From: Rothia aerolata
GTDB taxonomy: Bacteria; Actinomycetota; Actinomycetes; Actinomycetales; Micrococcaceae
DNA length: 64,000 nt
Reading direction: 5' to 3'
Assembly (NCBI RefSeq): GCF_014635585.1
Contig: NZ_BMDC01000001.1
Span: forward strand, 1,278,139 to 1,342,138
Numbering within the stretch: position 1 is the stretch's first letter; the number at the start of each line of letters is the position of its first letter. The notes beneath the pieces were generated by a model. It saw only the letters and a list, made by a program, of their open reading frames with translations. It searched no databases and was not told where the DNA came from. A program made the translations under genes and the position numbers. This document shows, one piece after another, positions 34,353-41,563 of this stretch.

Positions 34353-35251
34353 TGATCCGATTCATCAACACTTATAAGGATCTTTTCGGGGTCGAGCCCA
34401 TATGCCGAGTCCTATCCGAGTATCTTGATGGTGGCTTCATTACGGCCAGCGGTTATTACCGCGCAATTGGCCGTGTCGCTTCAGCCAGATCACTATCCGA
34501 CCAGCTCCTCATTCCTGAACTGATCAGAATCCACCAGGAGAACTACGGAGTCTATGGCGTGCGCAAAATGTGGCAAGCGATGAGACGAGCAGGCTGGGCA
34601 GTCGGACGGGACCAGATCTACCGATTGATGCGTGCAGCTGGTCTCCAGGGTGTGCATCGGGGGCGTAAGCCTGTGACTACTAGGCCTGCCACTGTCTTGG
34701 ATCACCACCCTGATCTGGTCAACCGCCGTTTTACCGCTGATGCGCCGAACCGTCTGTGGGTCGCAGATTTCACCTATGTGCGTACTGCTGGAGGGTTTTG
34801 CTACACCGCGTTCATCACTGATGTGTTCAGCCGGAAAATTGTGGGCTGGGGCGTTTCCTCGACTATGCATACTCAGGGTATGCCGCTGATGGCTCTTAAG
34901 CAGGCTTTGTTTGAAGCCAGGCGTTCAGGGTCTGATTTGACGCAGGTGGTGCATCACTCAGACCGGGGCTCGCAGTATGTGGCTGAGGATTACACTCGTG
35001 AGCTGGTCCAGCTGGGTGTTCGGTTGTCCGTAGGATCTACTGGAGATTCATACGATAATGCCCTGGCTGAGTCGGTTAACGGTGCGTATAAGACTGAGCT
35101 TGTACGTGGCCGGTTCTTTGAATCTGTTGCTCAGTTGGAGGCTGCCACGGCGGGTTGGGTGTGTTGGTGGAATCGGCAGTGGTTGCATTCGGCTCTTGGT
35201 TATCGGGCTCCTCAGGAGGTGGTGGATGATGCTTTAGTTGCTGTTGTTTGA
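34349..35251 (+). CDS. IS3-family transposase OrfB (DDE integrase domain)
   Basis: A 300-residue catalytic subunit with the DDE residues in LWVADFTYVRT, HHSDRGSQYVAEDY and SYDNALAESVNGAYKTEL, and an N-terminal HTH_21 part (NYGVYGVRKMWQAMRRAGW). It appears intact, so the element may still be able to move. Confidence 0.92.
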   Translation: MMIRFINTYKDLFGVEPICRVLSEYLDGGFITASGYYRAIGRVASARSLSDQLLIPELIRIHQENYGVYGVRKMWQAMRRAGWAVGRDQIYRLMRAAGLQGVHRGRKPVTTRPATVLDHHPDLVNRRFTADAPNRLWVADFTYVRTAGGFCYTAFITDVFSRKIVGWGVSSTMHTQGMPLMALKQALFEARRSGSDLTQVVHHSDRGSQYVAEDYTRELVQLGVRLSVGSTGDSYDNALAESVNGAYKTELVRGRFFESVAQLEAATAGWVCWWNRQWLHSALGYRAPQEVVDDALVAVV

Positions 35252-35295
35252 TGTGTTAGTTTTTTGGGTGGTGGGTGTGACCGAAACCCAGTACA

Positions 35296-35476
35296 TATCA
35301 CTGTCGCGACCTATATTGCGAACTCTGAGAGCATATCTGCGGCCTCGTTGCAGTTGGGGCACTCGAGCGAGCGGATAACGGAACAGCACTACATCATGCG
35401 TGATGTTTTCGCCCCGGATATGTCGGCTCTGTTGCAGGCGTTCGGTAACCCTCAGCAAGCGGGTGTTGAGATTTGA
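35296..35476 (+). pseudogene. tyrosine integrase, C-terminal fragment
   Basis: Reads VATYIANSESISAASLQLGH then SSERITEQHYI and ends PQQAGVEI. LGHSS followed by the catalytic tyrosine in HYI is the C-terminal signature of phage/ICE-type tyrosine recombinases. Everything upstream has been replaced by the IS3 element. It points toward the att copy at 35568, the usual position for an island's own integrase. Confidence 0.85.
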
Positions 35477-35498
35477 AAGTGATGGGTAAGTGATGGGT
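35477..35498. repeat. tandem 11-bp direct repeat near att copy 2
   Basis: AAGTGATGGGT occurs twice in perfect tandem, starting right after the integrase stop and 70 bp before the att core. It parallels the repeat at 26860-26881 in length and position but not in sequence. Possible integrase arm sites. Confidence 0.55.
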
Positions 35499-35524
35499 TG
35501 GGCGTTTTTCGACCTCATATAAAG

Positions 35525-35565
35525 AACCCCGCCTCGCTAGTTTTACCTAGTGAGGCGGGGTTTTT
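35525..35565. terminator. terminator hairpin beside att copy 2
   Basis: Stem CCCCGCCTCGCTAG and CTAGTGAGGCGGGG (one G-U pair) followed by TTTTT on the plus strand. It ends the integrase remnant and also mirrors the hairpins next to the other two tRNA-Lys ends. Confidence 0.85.
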
Positions 35566-35567
35566 GC

Positions 35568-35603
35568 GTGCGCCCTGTGGGGCTCGAACCCACGACCCAC
35601 GGA
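35568..35603 (-). other. att site copy 2 (3' end of tRNA-Lys)
   Basis: Thirty-six bases identical to 26951-26986 and to 45526-45561. It separates the azole-peptide island from the copper island, and the sequences on either side differ from both other copies. No tRNA 5' half is present. Confidence 0.88.
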
Positions 35604-35660
35604 GCGTGAGGTCGGGGTGCGCACCTTGGCTGATCCCATCAAGGTCGATTCCTCGAATCA

Positions 35661-36501
35661 GTGCTGTTGCAAAGTTGGGGCAGTAGGAAGAGCGACGTGA
35701 AATAATCACAGCCATGGGTATCTTCTCCTGTCGTCATTTCCCCCGTGACATCATTCTGTAGGCAGTGCGGTGATACTGCCGCTACGGGGTGAGCTATCGC
35801 GATCTGGAGGAAATGATGACTGAGCGGGGTATGCCGGTCAATCACACCACGATCTACCGCTGGGTCCAGAAATACGGCCCTAAGCTGGACAAGCAAACAC
35901 GGTGGTGCCGGCAGGTACCTGACTGGCAGGCCAGTTCCTGGCAGGTGGATGAGACCTATATCCGGGTCAGCGGCAGGTGGTGCTACCTCTATCGGGCAAT
36001 CACCGCCGGTGGCCAGACCCTGGACTTTTACCTCTCTCCGAAGCAGAACGCGGTCGCAGCGAAGCGTTTCCTGGCCGAGGCCCACAGATCCAATGCGTCA
36101 GCCGGGTATCCCAGAGTGATCAACACCGATAAAGCACCCTCCCTAGCCAGGGCAATCGCCGAGTTGAAGTCAGAGGGAATCTGCCCGCCAACAGTGGAAC
36201 ACCGGCAGGTGAAATACCTCAACAATATCCTGGAAGGCGACCATGGTCGGCTGAAGCGGATCCTCGGTCCGAAAGGCGCGTTTAAGAACCGGACATCTGC
36301 ATATCGGACGTTGAAAGGGATGGAGGCGATGCACTCATTGCGGAAAGGGCAAGGCACGATGTTTACCTACGGGCAACCGAACCCGGGCGCGGTGATCGCC
36401 AACCGGGTCTTCGAGACGGCCTGAGAACGCCCACACGCAGCGGTGATCAGGGAATAAGAAACTGAGTCTTCGCTGCTCTCCGCCCAACTTTGCAACAGCA
36501 C
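35661..36501 (+). mobile_element. IS6-family element (IS1628-like), defective
   Basis: An 841-bp element with terminal repeats GTGCTGTTGCAAAGTTGG and CCAACTTTGCAACAGCAC. The flanking bases (CGAATCA at left, CCGACGC at right) show no 8-bp target duplication, as expected if the copper segment arrived by cointegrate recombination. Elements of this group are common in Corynebacterium resistance plasmids. Confidence 0.85.
35714..36424 (+). pseudogene. IS6-family transposase with two Trp-to-stop changes
   Basis: Read from ATG 35714 the frame gives MGIFSCRHFPRDIIL, stop (TAG), AVR, stop (TGA), YCRYGVSYRDLEEM, and then 211 uninterrupted residues. Family members have Trp at both stop positions. The DDE catalytic part is intact: WQVDETYIRVSGRW, VINTDKAPSLARAI and the Glu in NNILEGDHGRLK. 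Full length would be 236 residues, normal for the family. Two nonsense changes just before the start of a usable internal frame make it a likely pseudogene. Confidence 0.82.
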
Positions 36502-36632
36502 CCGACGCACGAGGAAGCGAACGAGATCAGATCTGCAGCTGCCGCAGCCAGGATGCCGATCATCAGTAACCCGGTGGGGAAGAAGACGGTTTTCTGGTTA
36601 TCCCGGAAGACCACAACACCGAGGAAGGTCAT
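36502..36632 (-). pseudogene. truncated small membrane protein cut by the IS6 element
   Basis: A minus-strand frame starting at ATG 36632 reads MTFLGVVVFRDNQKTVFFPT then GLLMIGILAAAAADLISFAS, one hydrophobic helix, before running into the IS6 terminus. It lies directly downstream of the multicopper oxidase and may be a lost member of the copper operon. Family not recognised. Confidence 0.4.
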
Positions 36633-36696
36633 CGTGCTGCCCGGTGGGCGGTCTGCAGCAACTCTGCCCACCTGGGCACTCAACCCTGCTGTGGGG

Positions 36697-38178
36697 TTAC
36701 TCGTAGCGAAGCGAGCTGACCATCCCGGCTTCCATGTGATAGGCGTTATGGCAGTGAAATGCCCACTCACCGGGGTTCTCAGCGATCAGGTCGGCGATTA
36801 TGGTTTCACCCGGGCGGAGAAGGACGGTGTCCTTGCGTAGCCCGCCGCTGCCGGGCAGCGCCCACGTGTGGCCGTGGATGTGCATGGGATGGGGCATCAT
36901 GGTCCTGTTGCGCATGACCATCCGCAGGCGCTGGCCCTCCTGCACGGTCGCGGAGGAGGATTGGCCGTCGGTGAGAATGCTCCATTCATACGGCATCATC
37001 TGCCCGCCCAGGTCGATGCTGACTTCTCGGTCTGGTGTGCCCTCGGGCAAGAGTGCACGGTCTGCTGGCTTCAGGGAGGACAGAAGCAGTCCGGTGGACG
37101 ACAACTCGGGGAAGTCGACATCGGGGCGGGGGGCCTGACCGCCGGCGGTGCGGATGACAGCGAAGGCGCGGTCGTCCTTACCCACCGCCAAAGCCGTGAG
37201 CGGGAAGACGCCGTCGCCGAGGATGACCTCGACGTCGACACGCTCGCCCATGGACAGATAGATCGATTCGGTCTCCCAGGGCTGGACAGGGAAGCCGTCG
37301 GTGTGGGTGACGGTCATGCGGTGACCACCGAGGGCCACCTTGAAGATGGTGTCACCGCCGGAGTTGATAAACCGCAGGCGGGCCTTGTCGCCCGGGCGAG
37401 CCTTGAAGGTCCGGTGAGCACGGGGGATACGTCCGTTGATGAGGTAGTGCGGATACATCACATCGCCGGCATCCCCGCCAAGTACCTGATCCGGGGTGCC
37501 GTGCATCATCTGGTCGTGACCTCCCATTCCCATTCCCCCGTTATGGTCGCCCGAACCCATTCCGGTGAGCTTGTCGAGCTCATCGTCGGGAGTGCCCTGA
37601 ATGCCATCGACCCAGTCGTCGAGCACGATGGTCCACTCGACGTCCTGGTCCTCAGCGTCTTGCGGGTCACGGATAATCAGTGGGGCGTGGAGGCCGCGAT
37701 CAAGCTGCAGGCCGGTGTGGGAATGGTAGAAGTAGGTGCCACCGTGGGGGACTTCAAAAACATAGGAGAAAGACTCGCCAGGTTCAATGGGGTTCTGAGT
37801 CATGCCGGGCACACCGTCGGCTGCGTTGTGGAGTGCGATGCCATGCCAGTGGATGGAGGTACTCTCAGGCAGTTCATTGGTGATATCGACCTGGAGGACG
37901 TCGCCAGCGGTGGCCTCAATGGCCGCATCCCCGGTGTCAGAGACGTACCCCCATGTCTTGGCTTCGATGCCGCCGATATCCAGGGAGAGGGGCCGGGCGG
38001 TCAGTGTCCGGCGCACCGTCGGCTCACCGAGCGCAGTGGGGGTGGGAATGGGGCGAAGGGAGGGACCTGATCCCGAGGCAGCGGGTCCAGGGGCGCTGGT
38101 GCAGGCGGTCAGGGCCCCGGTGCCGGCGAGGACGAGCCCGCCGAGCAGAAACTGTCGTCGGGAAGACGCGTTTGTCAT
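36697..38178 (-). CDS. multicopper oxidase, Tat-exported lipoprotein
   Basis: A 493-residue cuprous oxidase, probably detoxifying Cu(I) outside the membrane like CueO. It has twin arginines at residues 7-8 (SSRRQFLLGGL) and a lipobox ending in C26 (ALTAC). All four copper-binding motifs are present: SIHWHG, FYHSHTG, HPMHIHGHTW and HCHNAYHMEAGM. A Met/His-rich loop (GMGSGDHNGGMGMGGHDQMM) near residue 205 may gather copper. It is followed by a truncated membrane gene and preceded by cueP on the same strand. Confidence 0.93.
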   Translation of the reverse strand: MTNASSRRQFLLGGLVLAGTGALTACTSAPGPAASGSGPSLRPIPTPTALGEPTVRRTLTARPLSLDIGGIEAKTWGYVSDTGDAAIEATAGDVLQVDITNELPESTSIHWHGIALHNAADGVPGMTQNPIEPGESFSYVFEVPHGGTYFYHSHTGLQLDRGLHAPLIIRDPQDAEDQDVEWTIVLDDWVDGIQGTPDDELDKLTGMGSGDHNGGMGMGGHDQMMHGTPDQVLGGDAGDVMYPHYLINGRIPRAHRTFKARPGDKARLRFINSGGDTIFKVALGGHRMTVTHTDGFPVQPWETESIYLSMGERVDVEVILGDGVFPLTALAVGKDDRAFAVIRTAGGQAPRPDVDFPELSSTGLLLSSLKPADRALLPEGTPDREVSIDLGGQMMPYEWSILTDGQSSSATVQEGQRLRMVMRNRTMMPHPMHIHGHTWALPGSGGLRKDTVLLRPGETIIADLIAENPGEWAFHCHNAYHMEAGMVSSLRYE

Positions 38179-38249
38179 GATTTAACCTTTCTTGGTGCAA
38201 GATTTCAGTGATACGGGAGACAGGTACAGGTGAGGACCCTGCTGAGCCA

Positions 38250-38825
38250 TCACGTCAGGCGCAGGTCTGTGACACAGGTGGCACCGTCGTCGGTGGTGGA
38301 AAACTCCGTGGTGCCGGTACGCCCCTGGTAGCTGACCTCAATCAGGCCGGTGGTATCATCAGGAAGCCAGAAGCCAATAAACCCATTGTCGAAGGTGGTT
38401 GTCGCCTCGTCCACCAGCACCTCACCGGTCGCCTCATCGGTGATCGTGACCTGGATATCCTCATTGTTGAGTTCCCCCAGGCAGGTCGTGAGGCTGTGGT
38501 AGAAGCAGTCGTGGGTGGAGGTGAGATAGGGTGCGATCGAGACATACGTCTGATTGTCGGGAAGATCGACCACGACTTCCTGGTCATCGCTCGAGAGCAG
38601 CAGTTCATCGGCACGCACTGAGGCGATCAGATCCGTGGGACGCTCAGTGACCTTCTGCCGGTCGAGGTGATCAATGATCTCCACCGCGTCCATGTCGGCC
38701 AGGCCATGGGTAGTCAGGAATGTATCCTGGGACACTGTCCCGTCGGCGGTGGGTTCCGGGTCGGCGGCCGAACACCCCGTGAGGGCGAGGGCAAGGGCGG
38801 CGGCTGCGATCGCTGCTCGTTTCAC
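38250..38825 (-). CDS. cueP: CueP-family copper-binding lipoprotein
   Basis: A 191-residue exported protein with lipobox LALTGC (C18). It matches CueP, a copper-binding protein of the cell envelope: conserved cysteines in HDCFYHSLTTCLGEL and near the end in DGATCVTDLRL, and the DLPDNQTYVSIAPYL segment. The start is GTG 38825 behind AAGGAG. It lies upstream of the multicopper oxidase gene on the same strand, across a 71-bp gap. Confidence 0.87.
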   Translation of the reverse strand: MKRAAIAAAALALALTGCSAADPEPTADGTVSQDTFLTTHGLADMDAVEIIDHLDRQKVTERPTDLIASVRADELLLSSDDQEVVVDLPDNQTYVSIAPYLTSTHDCFYHSLTTCLGELNNEDIQVTITDEATGEVLVDEATTTFDNGFIGFWLPDDTTGLIEVSYQGRTGTTEFSTTDDGATCVTDLRLT

Positions 38826-39140
38826 GTCAATCTCCTTGGATCGTGGTAAGACCGTGAGAAGACACCGTCTCAAGGTCGATGCCATACCTTATGTCTAACA
38901 CGGGTGCCTGACGGACTAGAAAACAAAAACCCTGCTCACAGCACTATGACAGGGCGAAAAGGGGGTGAATTCGGTGGGCTGGGTCACCACCCCACAGCCG
39001 TGGGCGATGTCCTTCTACCCGCCCCGGATATGCGGTGCAGGCAGTGAAATCCCTGGTGGCACCTGCTGAACCGGCCAGTGGAGGCGATGCCGCCGGCCCG
39101 GGGTGGGGCACAGGGGTGACGGCGGTCGAAGGGTGATGTT

Positions 39141-39160
39141 TGAAGATTTGATGAAGATTT
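39141..39160. promoter_or_regulatory. CopR operator (tandem TGAAGATTT)
   Basis: Two perfect copies of TGAAGATTT separated by two bases, the tandem motif described for the CopR regulator of Corynebacterium. It lies 59 bp before copR, in the divergent gap with cueP, so it could control either or both. It would fall inside the coding frame if copR started farther upstream, which supports the 39220 start. Confidence 0.8.
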
Positions 39161-39219
39161 CCCCGCCGGGCACTGAGCGAGGGTGGTATTCCCCCCTGGC
39201 CGGAGCGATACTGGGGTCT

Positions 39220-39942
39220 ATGGCTGACTACACACCGACCACCGCCACGCCCCCGGGGCGGGTGCTGGTCGTCGATGATGAACAACCCCTGGCTCAGATG
39301 GTGGCCTCCTACCTCATCCGGGCCGGCTTCGATACCCGCCAGGCTCACACCGGCACCCAGGCCGTGGACGAGGCCCGTCGCTTTTCCCCCGATGTTGTGG
39401 TGCTGGATCTGGGGCTACCCGAACTCGACGGCCTGGAGGTGTGCCGACGGATTCGCACCTTCTCGGACTGCTACATCCTCATGCTCACCGCGCGTGGCAG
39501 CGAGGACGACAAGATCAGCGGTTTGACCCTGGGGGCGGATGACTACATCACCAAACCTTTTAGCATCCGAGAACTGGTGACCCGGGTGCATGCGGTGCTG
39601 CGCCGCCCGCGCACCAGCACCACCCCACCGCAGGTGACCACCCCCTTGATCGTTGGTGACCTCATCCTTGACCCCGTCGCCCATCAGGTGCGGGTGGGGG
39701 AGACGACCGTGGAGCTCACCCGCACGGAGTTCGAGCTGCTGGTTGCCCTGGCTCTGCGCCCCGGCCAGGTGCTGACCCGCCACGACCTGGTCACCGAGGT
39801 CTGGGACACCACCTGGGTCGGTGATGAACGCATCGTCGATGTCCACATCGGCAACTTGCGTCGCAAGCTCGGCACCGACACCCGGGGCCGGGGGTTTATC
39901 GACACCGTGCGTGGCGTGGGCTACCGGGTGGGGCAGCCATGA
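39220..39942 (+). CDS. copR: copper-responsive response regulator (OmpR type)
   Basis: A 240-residue regulator. The receiver domain has VLVVDDEQPLAQM, phospho-Asp in DVVVLDLGLPELDGLEV and the conserved Lys in DDYITKPFS. The C-terminal winged helix contains ELTRTEFELLVALALRPGQV and VDVHIGNLRRKLGTD. I chose ATG 39220 over an upstream reading that would cross the operator at 39141. It overlaps copS (ATGA). Copper as signal is inferred from the operator and neighbours. Confidence 0.88.
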   Translation: MADYTPTTATPPGRVLVVDDEQPLAQMVASYLIRAGFDTRQAHTGTQAVDEARRFSPDVVVLDLGLPELDGLEVCRRIRTFSDCYILMLTARGSEDDKISGLTLGADDYITKPFSIRELVTRVHAVLRRPRTSTTPPQVTTPLIVGDLILDPVAHQVRVGETTVELTRTEFELLVALALRPGQVLTRHDLVTEVWDTTWVGDERIVDVHIGNLRRKLGTDTRGRGFIDTVRGVGYRVGQP

Positions 39943-41066
39943 ATCACGGACCCGGCCTGACCTTCCGCTTCCTGGCCGCCCAGGTGTTGGTCGTGGTGAT
40001 TAGCCTGCTGGTGGCTGCGGCCGTGGCCACGATGGTGGGCCCGACCCTGTTCCATGATCATATGTTGATGACCGACCAGGAGGACCCCTCGCTGGAGCTG
40101 CTCCATGCCGAGCAGGCCTACCGGGACGCCAGCCTGATCACCCTGGCCGTCGCCCTGCCCACCGCCTTGATCAGCGCCCTGCTGGCCAGCCTGTGGTTGT
40201 CGCGTCGCCTGCGCACCCCCCTGCAGAATCTCACCCGCGCCGCTACCAGCCTGACGGCCGGCAACTACCGTATCCACGTGCCCGCCGGAGAAGCAGGCCC
40301 CGAGGTCACCACCCTGGCGCATGCCTTCAACACCATGGCCGACCGGCTGGAACGCACCGAACAGGTCCGCCGCCAGATGCTCTCTGATCTAGCCCACGAA
40401 ATGGGCACCCCCTTATCGGTGCTCAAGGTCTACCTCGATGGCCTCCAGGACGGGGTTGTGGACTGGAATAATGCCACCCACACGATCATGGCTGATCAAC
40501 TCGCCCGCCTGACCCGGTTGATGGAAGACATCGACGATGTCTCCCGGGCCCAGGAACACCGGATCGATTTGGACCTGGCGGAGGAAGGGCTCGGGGATCT
40601 GCTCCATACCGCCGCTGCTGCCGCGGGGGAAGCTTATGCTGACAAAGGCGTCGATTTACAGGTCGAGACCATTACGGACACCGCCCGGGTGCTCGTGGAC
40701 CGGCAACGCTTCGGCCAGGTGATGAGCAATCTCCTGTCGAACGCGCTACGGCACACCCCGGCCGGCGGGCAGGTCCGGATCAGCGTCCACCGACAGGAGG
40801 CATCCACCGCGCTCATCCACGTCGCCGATGACGGCGAGGGCATCCCACCTGGCCAGCTCGGACACATCTTCGAACGCTTCTACCGGGGGGATGCCGCCCG
40901 TAGCCGGGACAACGGCGGGGCCGGTATCGGTCTGACCATCTCCAAGGCATTGATCGAGGCCCACGGCGGCACTCTCACCGCCACCTCCCCCGGACCCGGT
41001 CGCGGAGCGGTGTTTACCCTCCTCCTCCCGCTGTCCCCTCCCGACAGTGAGGAGGCTGCTCGGTGA
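39939..41066 (+). CDS. copS: copper sensor histidine kinase
   Basis: A 375-residue membrane kinase. Two transmembrane helices flank a short extracellular loop with FHDHMLM, a plausible copper site. HAMP-type sequence follows (SRRLRTPLQNLTRAATSLTA), then the phospho-His in SDLAHEMGTPLSVLKVYLDG and ATPase boxes VMSNLLSNALRHT, DDGEGIPPGQL and GGAGIGLTISKALIE. Coupled to copR by a 4-bp overlap. Confidence 0.9.
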   Translation: MNHGPGLTFRFLAAQVLVVVISLLVAAAVATMVGPTLFHDHMLMTDQEDPSLELLHAEQAYRDASLITLAVALPTALISALLASLWLSRRLRTPLQNLTRAATSLTAGNYRIHVPAGEAGPEVTTLAHAFNTMADRLERTEQVRRQMLSDLAHEMGTPLSVLKVYLDGLQDGVVDWNNATHTIMADQLARLTRLMEDIDDVSRAQEHRIDLDLAEEGLGDLLHTAAAAAGEAYADKGVDLQVETITDTARVLVDRQRFGQVMSNLLSNALRHTPAGGQVRISVHRQEASTALIHVADDGEGIPPGQLGHIFERFYRGDAARSRDNGGAGIGLTISKALIEAHGGTLTATSPGPGRGAVFTLLLPLSPPDSEEAAR

Positions 41067-41113
41067 CCGTACCCTGCCCCGCGTGAGGGCCGTGCCCTCC
41101 CCCCCCCTTCCAA

Positions 41114-41134
41114 ATATACCCCCCTGGGGTATAT
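41114..41134. promoter_or_regulatory. CsoR-type copper operator
   Basis: A near-perfect palindrome built as ATATACCCC, CCT, GGGGTATAT. The TACCCC...GGGGTA form is the classical binding site of the copper repressor CsoR. It is 49 bases upstream of copZ, in the promoter region of copZ-copB. No csoR gene is in the window. Confidence 0.82.
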
Positions 41135-41182
41135 GCTAGAGGGTAGCATCGTCGCATCCCGCCAACCCGTAGGAGCTTTCCC

Positions 41183-41512
41183 ATGACGACCACCTCCCCG
41201 CCCCGCCTCTTGCCGATGGCCTCCCACGGCTGCAGCTGTTGCGAGCCTGCCTCACGTACCGGCACCGCCTCCATCCCTGCCGCCAACGACTCGTCAGCAG
41301 GAGGGTCCTCCCCTAGCTACCAGGTCACCGGTCTGACCTGCGGGCACTGCGCGAAAAGCGTGATCCAGGCCCTTCAGGCTCTTCCCCAGGTCGACGACGT
41401 CCAGGTTGATCTCGCTACTGGTGGTGTTTCCACCGTCACGGTCACCGGTGTCGTACCTCCGGAGATGGTTCGCCGGGCCATCGAGGAGGCTGGCTACGCC
41501 GTCTTATCCTGA
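41183..41512 (+). CDS. copZ: HMA-domain copper chaperone
   Basis: A 109-residue protein. Residues 43-109 form a heavy-metal-associated domain with the metal site GLTCGHCAKSV and the ending IEEAGYAVLS. The first 40 residues form an unusual extension with a further cysteine cluster (HGCSCCEPAS), possibly a second metal site. It lies before the copper ATPase gene, to which it would deliver Cu(I), and behind a CsoR-type operator. Confidence 0.88.
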   Translation: MTTTSPPRLLPMASHGCSCCEPASRTGTASIPAANDSSAGGSSPSYQVTGLTCGHCAKSVIQALQALPQVDDVQVDLATGGVSTVTVTGVVPPEMVRRAIEEAGYAVLS

Positions 41513-41563
41513 TCAGTTTTACCAATCACCTCAGCCCCGACCGGGTTGAGCGGAAGGAACCTA

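Larger units (their letters stand above)
33976..35295 (+). mobile_element. IS3-family insertion sequence, complete
   Basis: A 1320-bp element bounded by TGTACTGGGTTCAGTCC at the left and the complement of TGTACTGGGTTTCGGTC at the right, with orfA and orfB overlapping inside. I could not identify a clear target duplication. It has landed in a tyrosine integrase gene, of which only the 3' end survives beyond the right terminus. Confidence 0.88.

Noticed and set aside
26951..35603. Two extra tRNA-Lys genes at the att copies
   Set aside because: Only the 3' 36 bases are present; the D-arm and anticodon loop are missing, so they cannot fold as tRNAs.
36868..38070. 400-codon open frame on the plus strand
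   Set aside because: It is antisense to the multicopper oxidase with its full set of copper motifs; long shadow frames are normal in G+C-rich DNA.
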